Positions 8,850-16,791 of a stretch of 43,028 nt of DNA are shown one piece after another. The position numbers and the translations under genes were made by a program. Numbering within the stretch: position 1 is the first letter of the stretch; every line of letters starts with the position of its first letter. Below the pieces are notes generated by a model, which searched no databases, was not told the DNA's origin, and was given only the letters and a program-made list of their open reading frames with translations. Source of the stretch: an uncultured SAR86 cluster bacterium (GTDB lineage Bacteria > Pseudomonadota > Gammaproteobacteria > Magnimaribacterales > D2472); NCBI GenBank assembly GCA_902594005.1, contig CACJKN010000008.1:1-43028 (forward strand). The letters are read 5' to 3'.

Positions 8850-9436
8850 AAAAGTATATTTATCAGAATTAAACATCCAAGAGCAATAAGGATAGATCCT
8901 GCAATCTTATTGATAATTTCTTGAACTGGCTCCCATCTCTTTTGAATATTATCGTGTGTAAGAACTATAGTTAAAAATGAAAACCATAAAGAAGTAGCTA
9001 CTGCAAAGTAGATAGGTATAAAGATCTTTCCAATAGATGAAATATCATCATTAAGAATGATTGAAAATAATGATATAAAGAAAATTAAAGCTTTTATATT
9101 GAAGATATTTGTAATAAATCCATTTATGAAGCTGCTAGACATTAATTGTGATTTTTCAGATGTCTGCGTTTCACTTTTAAATGATGAGATACCTATAAAT
9201 ATTAAGTAAAAAGATCCAAACATAGATATAAGATCACCCGCAATATTATTTGAGAGTAATAAAGTTGATATACCAAATATTGCCAAGTAACAATGAATTA
9301 ATATCCCAACTCCAATCCCAAATGCACAGAATAAACCACCCCTTCTTTTATTAAATGAAACCTCTCTAATAATTATTGCTGTATCTGGTCCTGGGCTCAT
9401 TACAGCAAATAAATGAGCTAAAGCTGCATAAATCAT
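8846..9436 (-). CDS. LysE/RhtB family amino-acid exporter
   Basis: A 196-aa inner-membrane exporter. The N-terminal HLFAVMSPGPDTAIIIREVS is the LysE/RhtB signature (about residues 8-27), followed by the KRRGGLFCAFGIGVGILIHC segment. About six hydrophobic helices are visible. Characterised relatives export lysine, arginine, threonine or homoserine lactone; the substrate here is unknown. It is the last gene of the long minus-strand run, 2 nt after murB. Its convergent neighbour is a citrulline/arginine-type hydrolase, a suggestive but weak hint at a basic amino-acid substrate. Confidence 0.88.
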   Translation of the reverse strand: MIYAALAHLFAVMSPGPDTAIIIREVSFNKRRGGLFCAFGIGVGILIHCYLAIFGISTLLLSNNIAGDLISMFGSFYLIFIGISSFKSETQTSEKSQLMSSSFINGFITNIFNIKALIFFISLFSIILNDDISSIGKIFIPIYFAVATSLWFSFLTIVLTHDNIQKRWEPVQEIINKIAGSILIALGCLILINILF

Positions 9437-9438
9437 TT

Positions 9439-10428
9439 TTATATAATCGTTGGTTCTATCTCTATGTGAATATTAAATTCTTTATAGACTTTTGATTGAA
9501 TGTCTTGAGAGATTTTTATTATGTCATCATAACTAATATTGTTTTTATTAGTAATTATTAGTGCGTGACTTGCATGTAAATTATCAATAGCTTCTTGATT
9601 TAGAGTACTTTTTATAAGTTCAATAAGTCTTCCAGCTCCAACTTTTACATTTTCTTTATCATGTTCCCATATTATTAAATCTTCTTTTTTAAAGTTGTTA
9701 TACGAAATATTCATTTCATTAATTATAGGATTCTTAAAAAAACTTCCCGCATTTGGAACTATTTTAGGGTTAGGCAACTTAGAATCACGCAGCTCACTTA
9801 TAATCATGCCTAGTTCTTTTGAAGTAATAGATTTTATATCTTTCTTTTGAGCAGTAATAACATATCTTATTCCCTCATAATCCATATTCAGTTTTTCAAT
9901 ATGGTTAAATTCAAAATCAATATCAATAATAAAATATGGTTTAGTTTGAAAAATTGAAGATCTATAACCAAAATCACATTGATCTTTTAGAAGTTTTTTA
10001 AAAGTTTTATCTTCAAAGTCATAAACATTGATACTTTTAATAAAATCAGAAACTTGAACTCCATATGCCCCTATATTTTGTACTGGTGCTGCACCTACAG
10101 ATCCAGGAATACCTATTAAATTTTCAATACCAAATCTATTATCTTCAATAACACTTAATACAAAATCATTCCAATTTACAGCAGATCCAACTCTATACAA
10201 GGTTGATGATATTTTATTAACATTTCTATTTTTTGATTTAATTACTTTTTTATTTAGTTTTGTAGGAAGAACTAAATTTGTACATTCTCCTATAATCAAT
10301 AATTCATCATATTTGTTGTAGTCAACTTTAAGAAGATCTTCATTTGATTCAATTTCATATAGCGTATTTGTATGACAAGAAAGATTTAAAGAATTTTTAA
10401 TCTTTATTTCGTAGTTAGTCATTATCAT
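9439..10428 (-). CDS. murB: UDP-N-acetylenolpyruvoylglucosamine reductase
   Basis: MurB reduces UDP-GlcNAc-enolpyruvate to UDP-MurNAc with NADPH and FAD, an early cytoplasmic step of peptidoglycan synthesis. It has 329 aa, the type I length. FAD-binding GIENLIGIPGSVGAAPVQNIGAYGV is clear near residues 97-121. YRSSIFQ (catalytic region) and PNAGSFFKNP with the active-site Ser follow, then the C-terminal GAGRLIELI. The N-terminus is divergent; the usual NTFG element appears as SLNLSCHTNT. ATG at 10428 overlaps kdsB by 14 nt; an ATG two codons later is equally possible. Confidence 0.95.
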   Translation of the reverse strand: MIMTNYEIKIKNSLNLSCHTNTLYEIESNEDLLKVDYNKYDELLIIGECTNLVLPTKLNKKVIKSKNRNVNKISSTLYRVGSAVNWNDFVLSVIEDNRFGIENLIGIPGSVGAAPVQNIGAYGVQVSDFIKSINVYDFEDKTFKKLLKDQCDFGYRSSIFQTKPYFIIDIDFEFNHIEKLNMDYEGIRYVITAQKKDIKSITSKELGMIISELRDSKLPNPKIVPNAGSFFKNPIINEMNISYNNFKKEDLIIWEHDKENVKVGAGRLIELIKSTLNQEAIDNLHASHALIITNKNNISYDDIIKISQDIQSKVYKEFNIHIEIEPTII

Positions 10429-11149
10429 TAAGAATCTTTAAAGCTTTTTTATAATCAGTCTCGGTATCAATTCCAATACTTAACTCTTCAACTTCTTCTA
10501 AATAAATGTCATATCCATTATCCAGAAATCTTAATTGTTCTAGATTTTCTGAAACTTCATTTTCTGATCTAGGCAGTGATACAAAGGCAGATAAAGTTTT
10601 ATAGTTATATGAATATATCCCAACATGTTGAAAATACTTAACTTTTGTATTTGTAAAATTGTTTGGAATGACATTACGTGAAAAATATAAAGCTCTGTTT
10701 GAGTTTGATAAAGAAACTTTTACATTATTGGGATCATTAAAATCATTATCTATAAACAAAGTACATACTGAACCAACTGATGCATTATTATTCGTAAAAA
10801 CTATATCTGCTGTTTTGTTTATTGTTTCTGGATCTATAAATGGTTCATCACCTTGAACATTAACAATGACCATATCATCACTAATATCTAATTTTGCCGC
10901 GCATTCATGAACTCTATCAGTGCCAGACTCATGTTTATCTGAAGTCAAGATCACATTTGAAGAGAAGTTTTTTACATGATCCTCAATCTTTTTTGAATCA
11001 GTTGCTATGAAAACTTCTTTTGCATTGCTCTGAATGGCTCTGAGATAAACTCTTTCAATTAAACTCTTTCCATTTAAGTCTAGAAGAGCTTTTTCTTTAA
11101 GTCTTGTGCTAGAAAGTCTTGAAGGAATTATTACGATAAATTCATTCAT
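10415..11149 (-). CDS. kdsB: 3-deoxy-manno-octulosonate cytidylyltransferase (CMP-KDO synthetase)
   Basis: KdsB activates KDO with CTP to CMP-KDO for the LPS inner core. At 244 aa it is full length. The nucleotide-binding N-terminus FIVIIPSRLSSTRLKEKAL, FIATDSKKIEDHV, SGTDRVHECA and the metal-binding VNVQGDEPFIDPETI are all present, as are YFSRNVIP and HVGIYSYNYKTL. It overlaps the msbA-lpxK fusion by 8 nt and murB by up to 14 nt, consistent with translational coupling inside an envelope operon. Confidence 0.96.
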   Translation of the reverse strand: MNEFIVIIPSRLSSTRLKEKALLDLNGKSLIERVYLRAIQSNAKEVFIATDSKKIEDHVKNFSSNVILTSDKHESGTDRVHECAAKLDISDDMVIVNVQGDEPFIDPETINKTADIVFTNNNASVGSVCTLFIDNDFNDPNNVKVSLSNSNRALYFSRNVIPNNFTNTKVKYFQHVGIYSYNYKTLSAFVSLPRSENEVSENLEQLRFLDNGYDIYLEEVEELSIGIDTETDYKKALKILNDND

Positions 11150-13910
11150 CGCTTGGTAAAGATCGTATTCTTGATTCTAAATCATTAATAAATGATTCTT
11201 CTATTTTTGGCTCGACAGTTAAATACCAAATCCTAGGATTTTCAAAATTCTTACAACGAGCTGCATCTTTTTCAGTCATTATTATTGGATGATGATCAAG
11301 AAATTCAAGATCGCTTTCTTCAAATTGATGATGATCAGGGAATGGGTGTCTTTCAATATCAAAATTTATTTGGGATAGAGTATCAAAAAATCTACCAGGA
11401 TTACCTAAACCAGCAACTGCATGTATCTGATTATGCATAGGCCATTTATCAATATCATATGATTTACCTGTATTTAAATGCACAAATTTGCTTGGCTGAA
11501 GGGTCATTAGAATTTCACCATCCTCAGTTGGTCCGCCATTGTTGATAATATAGTTTCCTGTTTTTAATCTTTTTGATGATTCTCTTAGAGGTCCTGCTGG
11601 GAATGTTAAACCATTTCCAAGTCTTCTAGATCCATCTATGACGATAATTTCAATATCACGATACATCTTATAATGTTGAAGACCATCATCAGATAAAATT
11701 ACGTCACAGTCATTTTCATTTATTAGATTTTGAATTGCTCTTGGTCTATTTTTATCTAAATATAAAGGAGCATTTAAATTAGCAAGCATTTGCGCTTCAT
11801 CACCTGATTTTTTATATTCAGTATTATCATCAACTCTCAATGTTCCTGAGAAGTTACCGCCATAGCCTCTTGAGACAATTCCAACCTTTAAACCCCTCTC
11901 TTTTAGTTTTGAAGCAATATACTTAACTAGAGGTGTTTTACCTGTTCCACCAATATTTATATTTCCAACAACAACAACTGGAGTATCTGTTTTAAAAGAC
12001 GAAACCTGGTTTTTAAGATATTTTCTTCTTCGTCTATTAGTTAGAAAAGTAAAAATCCATGAGAATGGTAAGAGTAGATACAGCCATAAATGTTTTTGAT
12101 ACCAAGCATTTATTACAAAACTAGAATTATTTTCAACATCGTCAATTGGTTGCAAGTATGAAACTTTTTGTAAGGATGTAGATGATGATTTCTTACTTTC
12201 AATTGGAACATTTTTATATAGTGAAGAGTATATGCCCTCTTCTTCGAGTAGATCTGAATGTTTTCCTTGTTGCGATATAAGGCCATTATCCAGTACTACT
12301 ATTTGATCAGCATTTTCAATGGTTGATAATCTATGAGCTATAACTATCGTAGTTCTATCAGATATTAACTTTTCAAGTGACTCCTGCACTAATTCTTCCG
12401 ATTCAGTATCAAGAGCAGACGTTGCCTCATCGAGAATAATAATTGGAGAATTTTTATAAAAAGCTCTTGCTATAGCAAGCCTTTGTCTTTGACCGCCTGA
12501 CAGTAGTACACCATCATCACCTATTTCTGAATTTATACCTTCTGGTAATTTATCTATAAAATCTAAACATCCAGCTAATCTGGCAGACTCCATTACTCTC
12601 TCAGTATCAAATTCGTCATCACCATAGGCTATATTTCTTTCTATAGTGTCATTAAATAGTGTTGGTGACTGAGTAACAATTGATATGGATTTTCTAAGAA
12701 AGCTTAAATCATATTCATTATTTGGGATTCCATCTATGAATATCTGTCCAGTGTAATCTGAATAAAATCTAGAAATAAGATTAGCTAATGTAGATTTTCC
12801 CGATCCCGATTTACCAACAAATGCTATTGTTTCATGTTTATTAACAGTTAAATTTATATTATTTAATATATTTTTATTTCCTGTATATCCAAAAGAAACA
12901 TCTTTAAACTCTATAACACCTTCGATAGGTTTTGTTGTATCTCCAGTATTTACCTCATCATCAAAATCTAATTGATCAAATATCTCATTTGCAGCAGCTA
13001 AACCTTTTTGTATAACCCCATTAATGCTTGATAACTGTCTTATAGGTTTTGCCATCAAGCCTGCTGCTGTAAAAAATGCTACGAAGGTTTCGGCATCAAG
13101 TGTTATTCCTAAGGAAGAACCTAATGCAAAGTATGCAACTAAGGAAAGAGAAATAGAAACTAAAAATTGGATTATTGGTGTAGCTAAATTATTAGTAGCT
13201 TCAAGTTTTAGATTCTGAACTTTATTTGAAGAGTTAGCATCTGCAAATCTACTATTTTCATACTCTTCAGCACCGAATGATTTAATTTCAACATGGCCAT
13301 TTACGGCTTCTGAAGCAATATGAGTAACATCGCCCATTGCTGTTTGTATTTTTTTAGCAAGTCTTCTAAGTCTTTTACCAGCAAAATAAACAATTATTGC
13401 AATTAAAGGAGCAGTAACAATAAGAAGCAACGTTAACCTCCAGTTAAGATAGATCATATAAAAGAATAAACCTATTAATAAAAATCCTTCCCTGACTAAG
13501 GTTTTAATAGCATTAGATGCTGCACCAGATACTTGGGTTGTTGTGAATGTAATTCTATTAATTAATTGACCAGACTGATTTTGATCAAAATATTTTTTTG
13601 GTAACTGATGTAACTTTTTAAATAGTTCATCTCGAAGATGGTAAACAACTCCAAATCCCACTCTAGCCATAAAGTAATTACCAATAAAGAAACCCAATCC
13701 GCGTGCAAGAGCAATACCAATTAAAGATAAAGCAAGAAGTTGCTGTTTATCTTCTGAGTTATCATTAATGAAGCCAATAATTTGCCTAATCCATTCAACT
13801 GCTGCTATATCAGCTGATGCAAATAAAATAAATCCAAAAATACTTATTAGGAAAGACCATTTATATCTCCATGAGTAAGAAAATAATCTTTTTAATGAAT
13901 TTTGTTTCAT
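11142..13910 (-). CDS. msbA-lpxK: fused lipid A flippase MsbA and tetraacyldisaccharide 4'-kinase LpxK
   Basis: A single 922-aa polypeptide. Residues 1 to about 565 are a complete MsbA-type ABC half-transporter: six membrane helices, then an ATPase with Walker A GKSGSGKST (about 365-373), LLSGGQRQR (about 467-475), Walker B IIILDEATSALD and the H-loop IAHRLST. A 25-30 residue Ser/Lys/Asp-rich linker follows. Residues from about 597 to the end are a complete LpxK: hydrophobic N-terminal helix (WLYLLLPFSWIF), P-loop GNINIGGTGKTP (about 647-658), SRGYGG, the catalytic-region GDE, DDGLQHY, PAGPLRE, HPFPDHH and MTEKDAARC. LpxK phosphorylates lipid A disaccharide on the cytosolic face; MsbA flips core-lipid A outward. 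In most gammaproteobacteria these are adjacent separate genes. No broken frame is visible; a lost stop codon is the simplest origin. Confidence 0.93.
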   Translation of the reverse strand: MKQNSLKRLFSYSWRYKWSFLISIFGFILFASADIAAVEWIRQIIGFINDNSEDKQQLLALSLIGIALARGLGFFIGNYFMARVGFGVVYHLRDELFKKLHQLPKKYFDQNQSGQLINRITFTTTQVSGAASNAIKTLVREGFLLIGLFFYMIYLNWRLTLLLIVTAPLIAIIVYFAGKRLRRLAKKIQTAMGDVTHIASEAVNGHVEIKSFGAEEYENSRFADANSSNKVQNLKLEATNNLATPIIQFLVSISLSLVAYFALGSSLGITLDAETFVAFFTAAGLMAKPIRQLSSINGVIQKGLAAANEIFDQLDFDDEVNTGDTTKPIEGVIEFKDVSFGYTGNKNILNNINLTVNKHETIAFVGKSGSGKSTLANLISRFYSDYTGQIFIDGIPNNEYDLSFLRKSISIVTQSPTLFNDTIERNIAYGDDEFDTERVMESARLAGCLDFIDKLPEGINSEIGDDGVLLSGGQRQRLAIARAFYKNSPIIILDEATSALDTESEELVQESLEKLISDRTTIVIAHRLSTIENADQIVVLDNGLISQQGKHSDLLEEEGIYSSLYKNVPIESKKSSSTSLQKVSYLQPIDDVENNSSFVINAWYQKHLWLYLLLPFSWIFTFLTNRRRRKYLKNQVSSFKTDTPVVVVGNINIGGTGKTPLVKYIASKLKERGLKVGIVSRGYGGNFSGTLRVDDNTEYKKSGDEAQMLANLNAPLYLDKNRPRAIQNLINENDCDVILSDDGLQHYKMYRDIEIIVIDGSRRLGNGLTFPAGPLRESSKRLKTGNYIINNGGPTEDGEILMTLQPSKFVHLNTGKSYDIDKWPMHNQIHAVAGLGNPGRFFDTLSQINFDIERHPFPDHHQFEESDLEFLDHHPIIMTEKDAARCKNFENPRIWYLTVEPKIEESFINDLESRIRSLPSDE

Positions 13911-14308
13911 TTTGATAAAGTCCTAATTTGAATATCAGAAAATGAATTTTTTTGTAAAAAGTCCATAAGTTCTATAGTTATTTTATGAGTAACATCCCCT
14001 TCTATACTTAGAATAATTGTATCTTCGACAATTAATTCATTTAAAAGTGCATTTTTTAAAGCATCATTATTAACAAGGTAAGATTTATTATTGAAGATTA
14101 CAGTATTGTCATTAAAAACATAAATTTGGTTAGATAGCGAAGATGTCTCTACATTAAATGATTCTGTAGTTGGCAGGTCTAAATCAAGAAATTGTGAATC
14201 TGTTATCTTTGATGTTGCAACAAAGAAGATAACTAAAATAAATACAATATCAATTAGTGGAGTAATCTCTAAACTTGGATTCTTATTTGATGTTAGTGCA
14301 AATTTCAT
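13907..14308 (-). CDS. exbD: biopolymer transport protein ExbD
   Basis: ExbD/TolR-family proton-channel subunit, 133 aa. The single N-terminal membrane helix PLIDIVFILVIFFVATSKI (about residues 17-35) carries the conserved proton-carrying Asp of the LIDIVFxLLIFF motif. A periplasmic domain follows. With ExbB it would energise TonB or a Tol-like system across the envelope, but no tonB is in this window. It overlaps the msbA-lpxK start by 4 nt. Its place beside lipid A genes matches the exbBD-msbA-lpxK-kdsB order known in several gammaproteobacteria. Confidence 0.92.
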   Translation of the reverse strand: MKFALTSNKNPSLEITPLIDIVFILVIFFVATSKITDSQFLDLDLPTTESFNVETSSLSNQIYVFNDNTVIFNNKSYLVNNDALKNALLNELIVEDTIILSIEGDVTHKITIELMDFLQKNSFSDIQIRTLSK

Positions 14309-14902
14309 TTAAAAATTATCAATAAATGATGAGGTTTTACTTTGTAACAAAATCATTAATTTATTAACTTTTTGTTCAAAGTGTCTATGTAAAATAAGTC
14401 CTGGAACTGCAATCATTAATCCAAATGCAGTTGTGATTAGCGCTTGAGAAATACCGCTTGCTAATAAGTCAGGTGATGCTGCACCTGAAGATTGGAAAGT
14501 TGAAAAAACAGTTATCATACCGACAACTGTTCCTAAGAGACCTAATAGAGGAGAAATGGTTGAAACCACTCCAAGCATTGAAAGATTTCTCTCAAGTTTA
14601 TATTTAATTTCAATAGATTTTTCCTCTAATTTAGATTCAAGTAGATCTCTAGATAATTCTTTATATTTATGAACAGTTATTAAAAGATCTCCTAATGATG
14701 AAATATCTGATATTGCTCTCTCTTGATAATCATCCAAAAGGTCTCTATCAATTAAATTTAGAACTTGCTTATCTAGACCAGATGGAGAAACAAGTCTTTC
14801 TTGTAACATCCAAAATCTTTCAATTGATATTGAGATTATAGTTATAGAGCATGCTAAGAGAGGCCACATAAACCATCCGCCTGCTATAAAAATATCACTC
14901 AT
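14309..14902 (-). CDS. exbB: MotA/TolQ/ExbB proton channel family protein
   Basis: 197 aa with three membrane helices: about residues 8-26 (GWFMWPLLACSITIISISI), and the paired helices around SMLGVVSTISPLLGLLGTVVGMITVF and GISQALITTAFGLMIAVPGLIL. The last two carry the channel signature of the family. It assembles with ExbD into a proton-motive-force transducer. exbD follows with no gap and lolD precedes with an 8-nt overlap. The short form without an N-terminal extension is the usual one for this genomic position. Confidence 0.92.
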   Translation of the reverse strand: MSDIFIAGGWFMWPLLACSITIISISIERFWMLQERLVSPSGLDKQVLNLIDRDLLDDYQERAISDISSLGDLLITVHKYKELSRDLLESKLEEKSIEIKYKLERNLSMLGVVSTISPLLGLLGTVVGMITVFSTFQSSGAASPDLLASGISQALITTAFGLMIAVPGLILHRHFEQKVNKLMILLQSKTSSFIDNF

Positions 14903-15566
14903 TGACTTTTCTTAAGCCCCCATCATAAATTTCATAAACTTTATCCATCATATTAGCAAAATATAAATCATGAGTTGCCAGAATGATCCCTATCTCATTA
15001 TTTCTTGAAATATTCAGTATTAAATCCTGAATAAGTTGAGATGTTTTATTATCAAGATTACCAGTAGGCTCATCCATAATTAAAAAATTTGGATTGTTTG
15101 ATAAAGCCCTAGCAATTGCTAATCTTTGCTTCTCCCCGCCAGAAAGCTGGTACGGATAAGATTTAAATTTATCTTTTAAGCCAACACTTATTAAAAGTTC
15201 ATCAATATTTGGATTATTTTTATTATTATTTAAGTCTTGAACAATTTTACAATTATCAAAGGCATTAAAATCTTCAAGAAGGTGATGAAATTGGTATACA
15301 AAACCAAAATTATCCAGCCTTAAGCTTGCTGATGAATCTGAATTTAAATCATTATAATTTATCTCATTAAAGAAAATCCTTCCTGAAGAATAATCATCTA
15401 ATTTAGCTAAAAGGTGTAAGAAAGTAGATTTACCACATCCTGAAGCACCTATTATCGAACATGTTTCTCCCTGAGATATAGAGAAATTAATATCACGCAA
15501 CACAGAATTCTTAATTCCATCTGTAATAAAAGTTTTCGATAAATCTTCTGTAAAAATTTTATTCAT
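14895..15566 (-). CDS. lolD: lipoprotein-releasing system ATP-binding protein
   Basis: LolD is the ATPase of the LolCDE complex, which extracts outer-membrane lipoproteins from the inner membrane for LolA. It has 223 aa. Walker A GASGCGKST (about residues 37-45), Q-loop FGFVYQFHHLLEDF, signature QLSGGEKQR, Walker B LIMDEPTGNLD and the H-loop ATHD are all present. The HHLL(E/P)DF segment is typical of LolD and MacB-like ATPases. It overlaps lolC/E by 8 nt and exbB by 8 nt. Confidence 0.95.
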   Translation of the reverse strand: MNKIFTEDLSKTFITDGIKNSVLRDINFSISQGETCSIIGASGCGKSTFLHLLAKLDDYSSGRIFFNEINYNDLNSDSSASLRLDNFGFVYQFHHLLEDFNAFDNCKIVQDLNNNKNNPNIDELLISVGLKDKFKSYPYQLSGGEKQRLAIARALSNNPNFLIMDEPTGNLDNKTSQLIQDLILNISRNNEIGIILATHDLYFANMMDKVYEIYDGGLRKVNE

Positions 15567-16791
15567 GTCTTAGAACCTCATTAGGATTCAATTTAGCTGC
15601 TCTTGTTGATGGCCAAACAGATGAAATAAAGCATAAAAGAAATGATGAAAGTAGAACTAAAGTTATTTGATTAAAATTAAAAGCATATGGGAAATAATTA
15701 ATAAAGTAATTATCCAATAATGATCTATTAATTAATGTTTCAATAAAGTTAATTAATGGATCAAGGTTTAATGTAATTAATATCCCCAATATGAGACCCG
15801 AAATGATACCCAACATTGATATATATAAACCTTGAAAGATAAAAATACTCACAATTGTAAAGTCAGATGCACCAATGGTTTTGAGAATAGCTATCTCTCT
15901 TTCTTTGGATCTTACGCTCATAATTGTTGTACAAAGAACATTAAAAGCAGCTACGCCAATAATTAAGAATACCAGAATACCTATTATTAATTTTTCTAAT
16001 TGGACCGCTTGAAATAAGGTTCCATGAGTTTTTTCCCAGGTTGATGATGCATATATTTTGTCTTGAGTAGATATTTCTAAAATAATATCTGAACCAATAA
16101 CTCTTGAATTCATAATATCTGCAACTTTTAATCTTATATTTTCTGTTGCATCCTCAAATCCTTTAATTTTTTGAGCAGACTTATGAGTGATCAAAGCTAA
16201 ATTCTGATCTGGTTCAGCCTTTAATTCAAAAATACCAGAAACAATAAATTTAAAACTTCTAGGGAAAGATCCAATTATGGATGATCTCATTTCTGAAGTT
16301 GTTATATTTACTTCATCACCAACAGAAGTTCCCAAATGTGCTGCTAACCAATACCCTAGAATGATTTCGTTATCATTCAAAGATTCTAAGGAACCCATCA
16401 GCATATTATTGGGAAGTATTGAAACTTCAGACTCTTTCTTTACGTCTATTCCAGTTAGAGCAATTCCCTTTGATCTACTACCTATAGATATTAATGCCTG
16501 AGTTTGAATAAATGGTGCTGCTGCCACAACATCTGGATTTTTCTCTATTTGATCAATTAATAACTCATAATTAGAAATGGGTTCTTTTGAATGAATTAAT
16601 ACATGAGGTATTACACCTAATATTCTATCTCTTAGTTCTTTTTCAAACCCATTCATGACTGATGTAACGATAATGAGAGCCGCCACACCGATAGTTAAAC
16701 CCATAACAGCCATAATGGAAGTAAAGGATACGAATGCTCCTTTGCTTGATCTAAAATACTTTAGGCCAAGAGAGGCTGAAAGTTTAAGCAT
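15559..16791 (-). CDS. lolC: lipoprotein-releasing ABC permease LolC/LolE (possibly LolF-type)
   Basis: 410-aa inner-membrane permease. The N-terminus SASLGLKYFRSSKGAFVSF and first helix MAVMGLTIGVAALIIVTSVMNGFEKELRDRILG are diagnostic of LolC/E. A large periplasmic MacB-like domain follows, and three C-terminal helices end with SSVWPSTRAAKLNPNEVLRHE. Only one permease gene is present beside lolD, whereas E. coli has lolC and lolE flanking it. A single homodimerising permease (LolF, described in other lineages) is therefore possible, unless a second copy lies elsewhere. It overlaps the ALDH stop by 1 nt. Confidence 0.93.
   Translation of the reverse strand: MLKLSASLGLKYFRSSKGAFVSFTSIMAVMGLTIGVAALIIVTSVMNGFEKELRDRILGVIPHVLIHSKEPISNYELLIDQIEKNPDVVAAAPFIQTQALISIGSRSKGIALTGIDVKKESEVSILPNNMLMGSLESLNDNEIILGYWLAAHLGTSVGDEVNITTSEMRSSIIGSFPRSFKFIVSGIFELKAEPDQNLALITHKSAQKIKGFEDATENIRLKVADIMNSRVIGSDIILEISTQDKIYASSTWEKTHGTLFQAVQLEKLIIGILVFLIIGVAAFNVLCTTIMSVRSKEREIAILKTIGASDFTIVSIFIFQGLYISMLGIISGLILGILITLNLDPLINFIETLINRSLLDNYFINYFPYAFNFNQITLVLLSSFLLCFISSVWPSTRAAKLNPNEVLRHE

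Noticed and set aside
12100-12240. Possible sequencing frameshift creating an artificial MsbA-LpxK fusion
   Set aside because: Both halves are in the same frame with intact termini and a coherent polar linker. An artefact would need a lost stop codon rather than a frame change. Read data are still needed.
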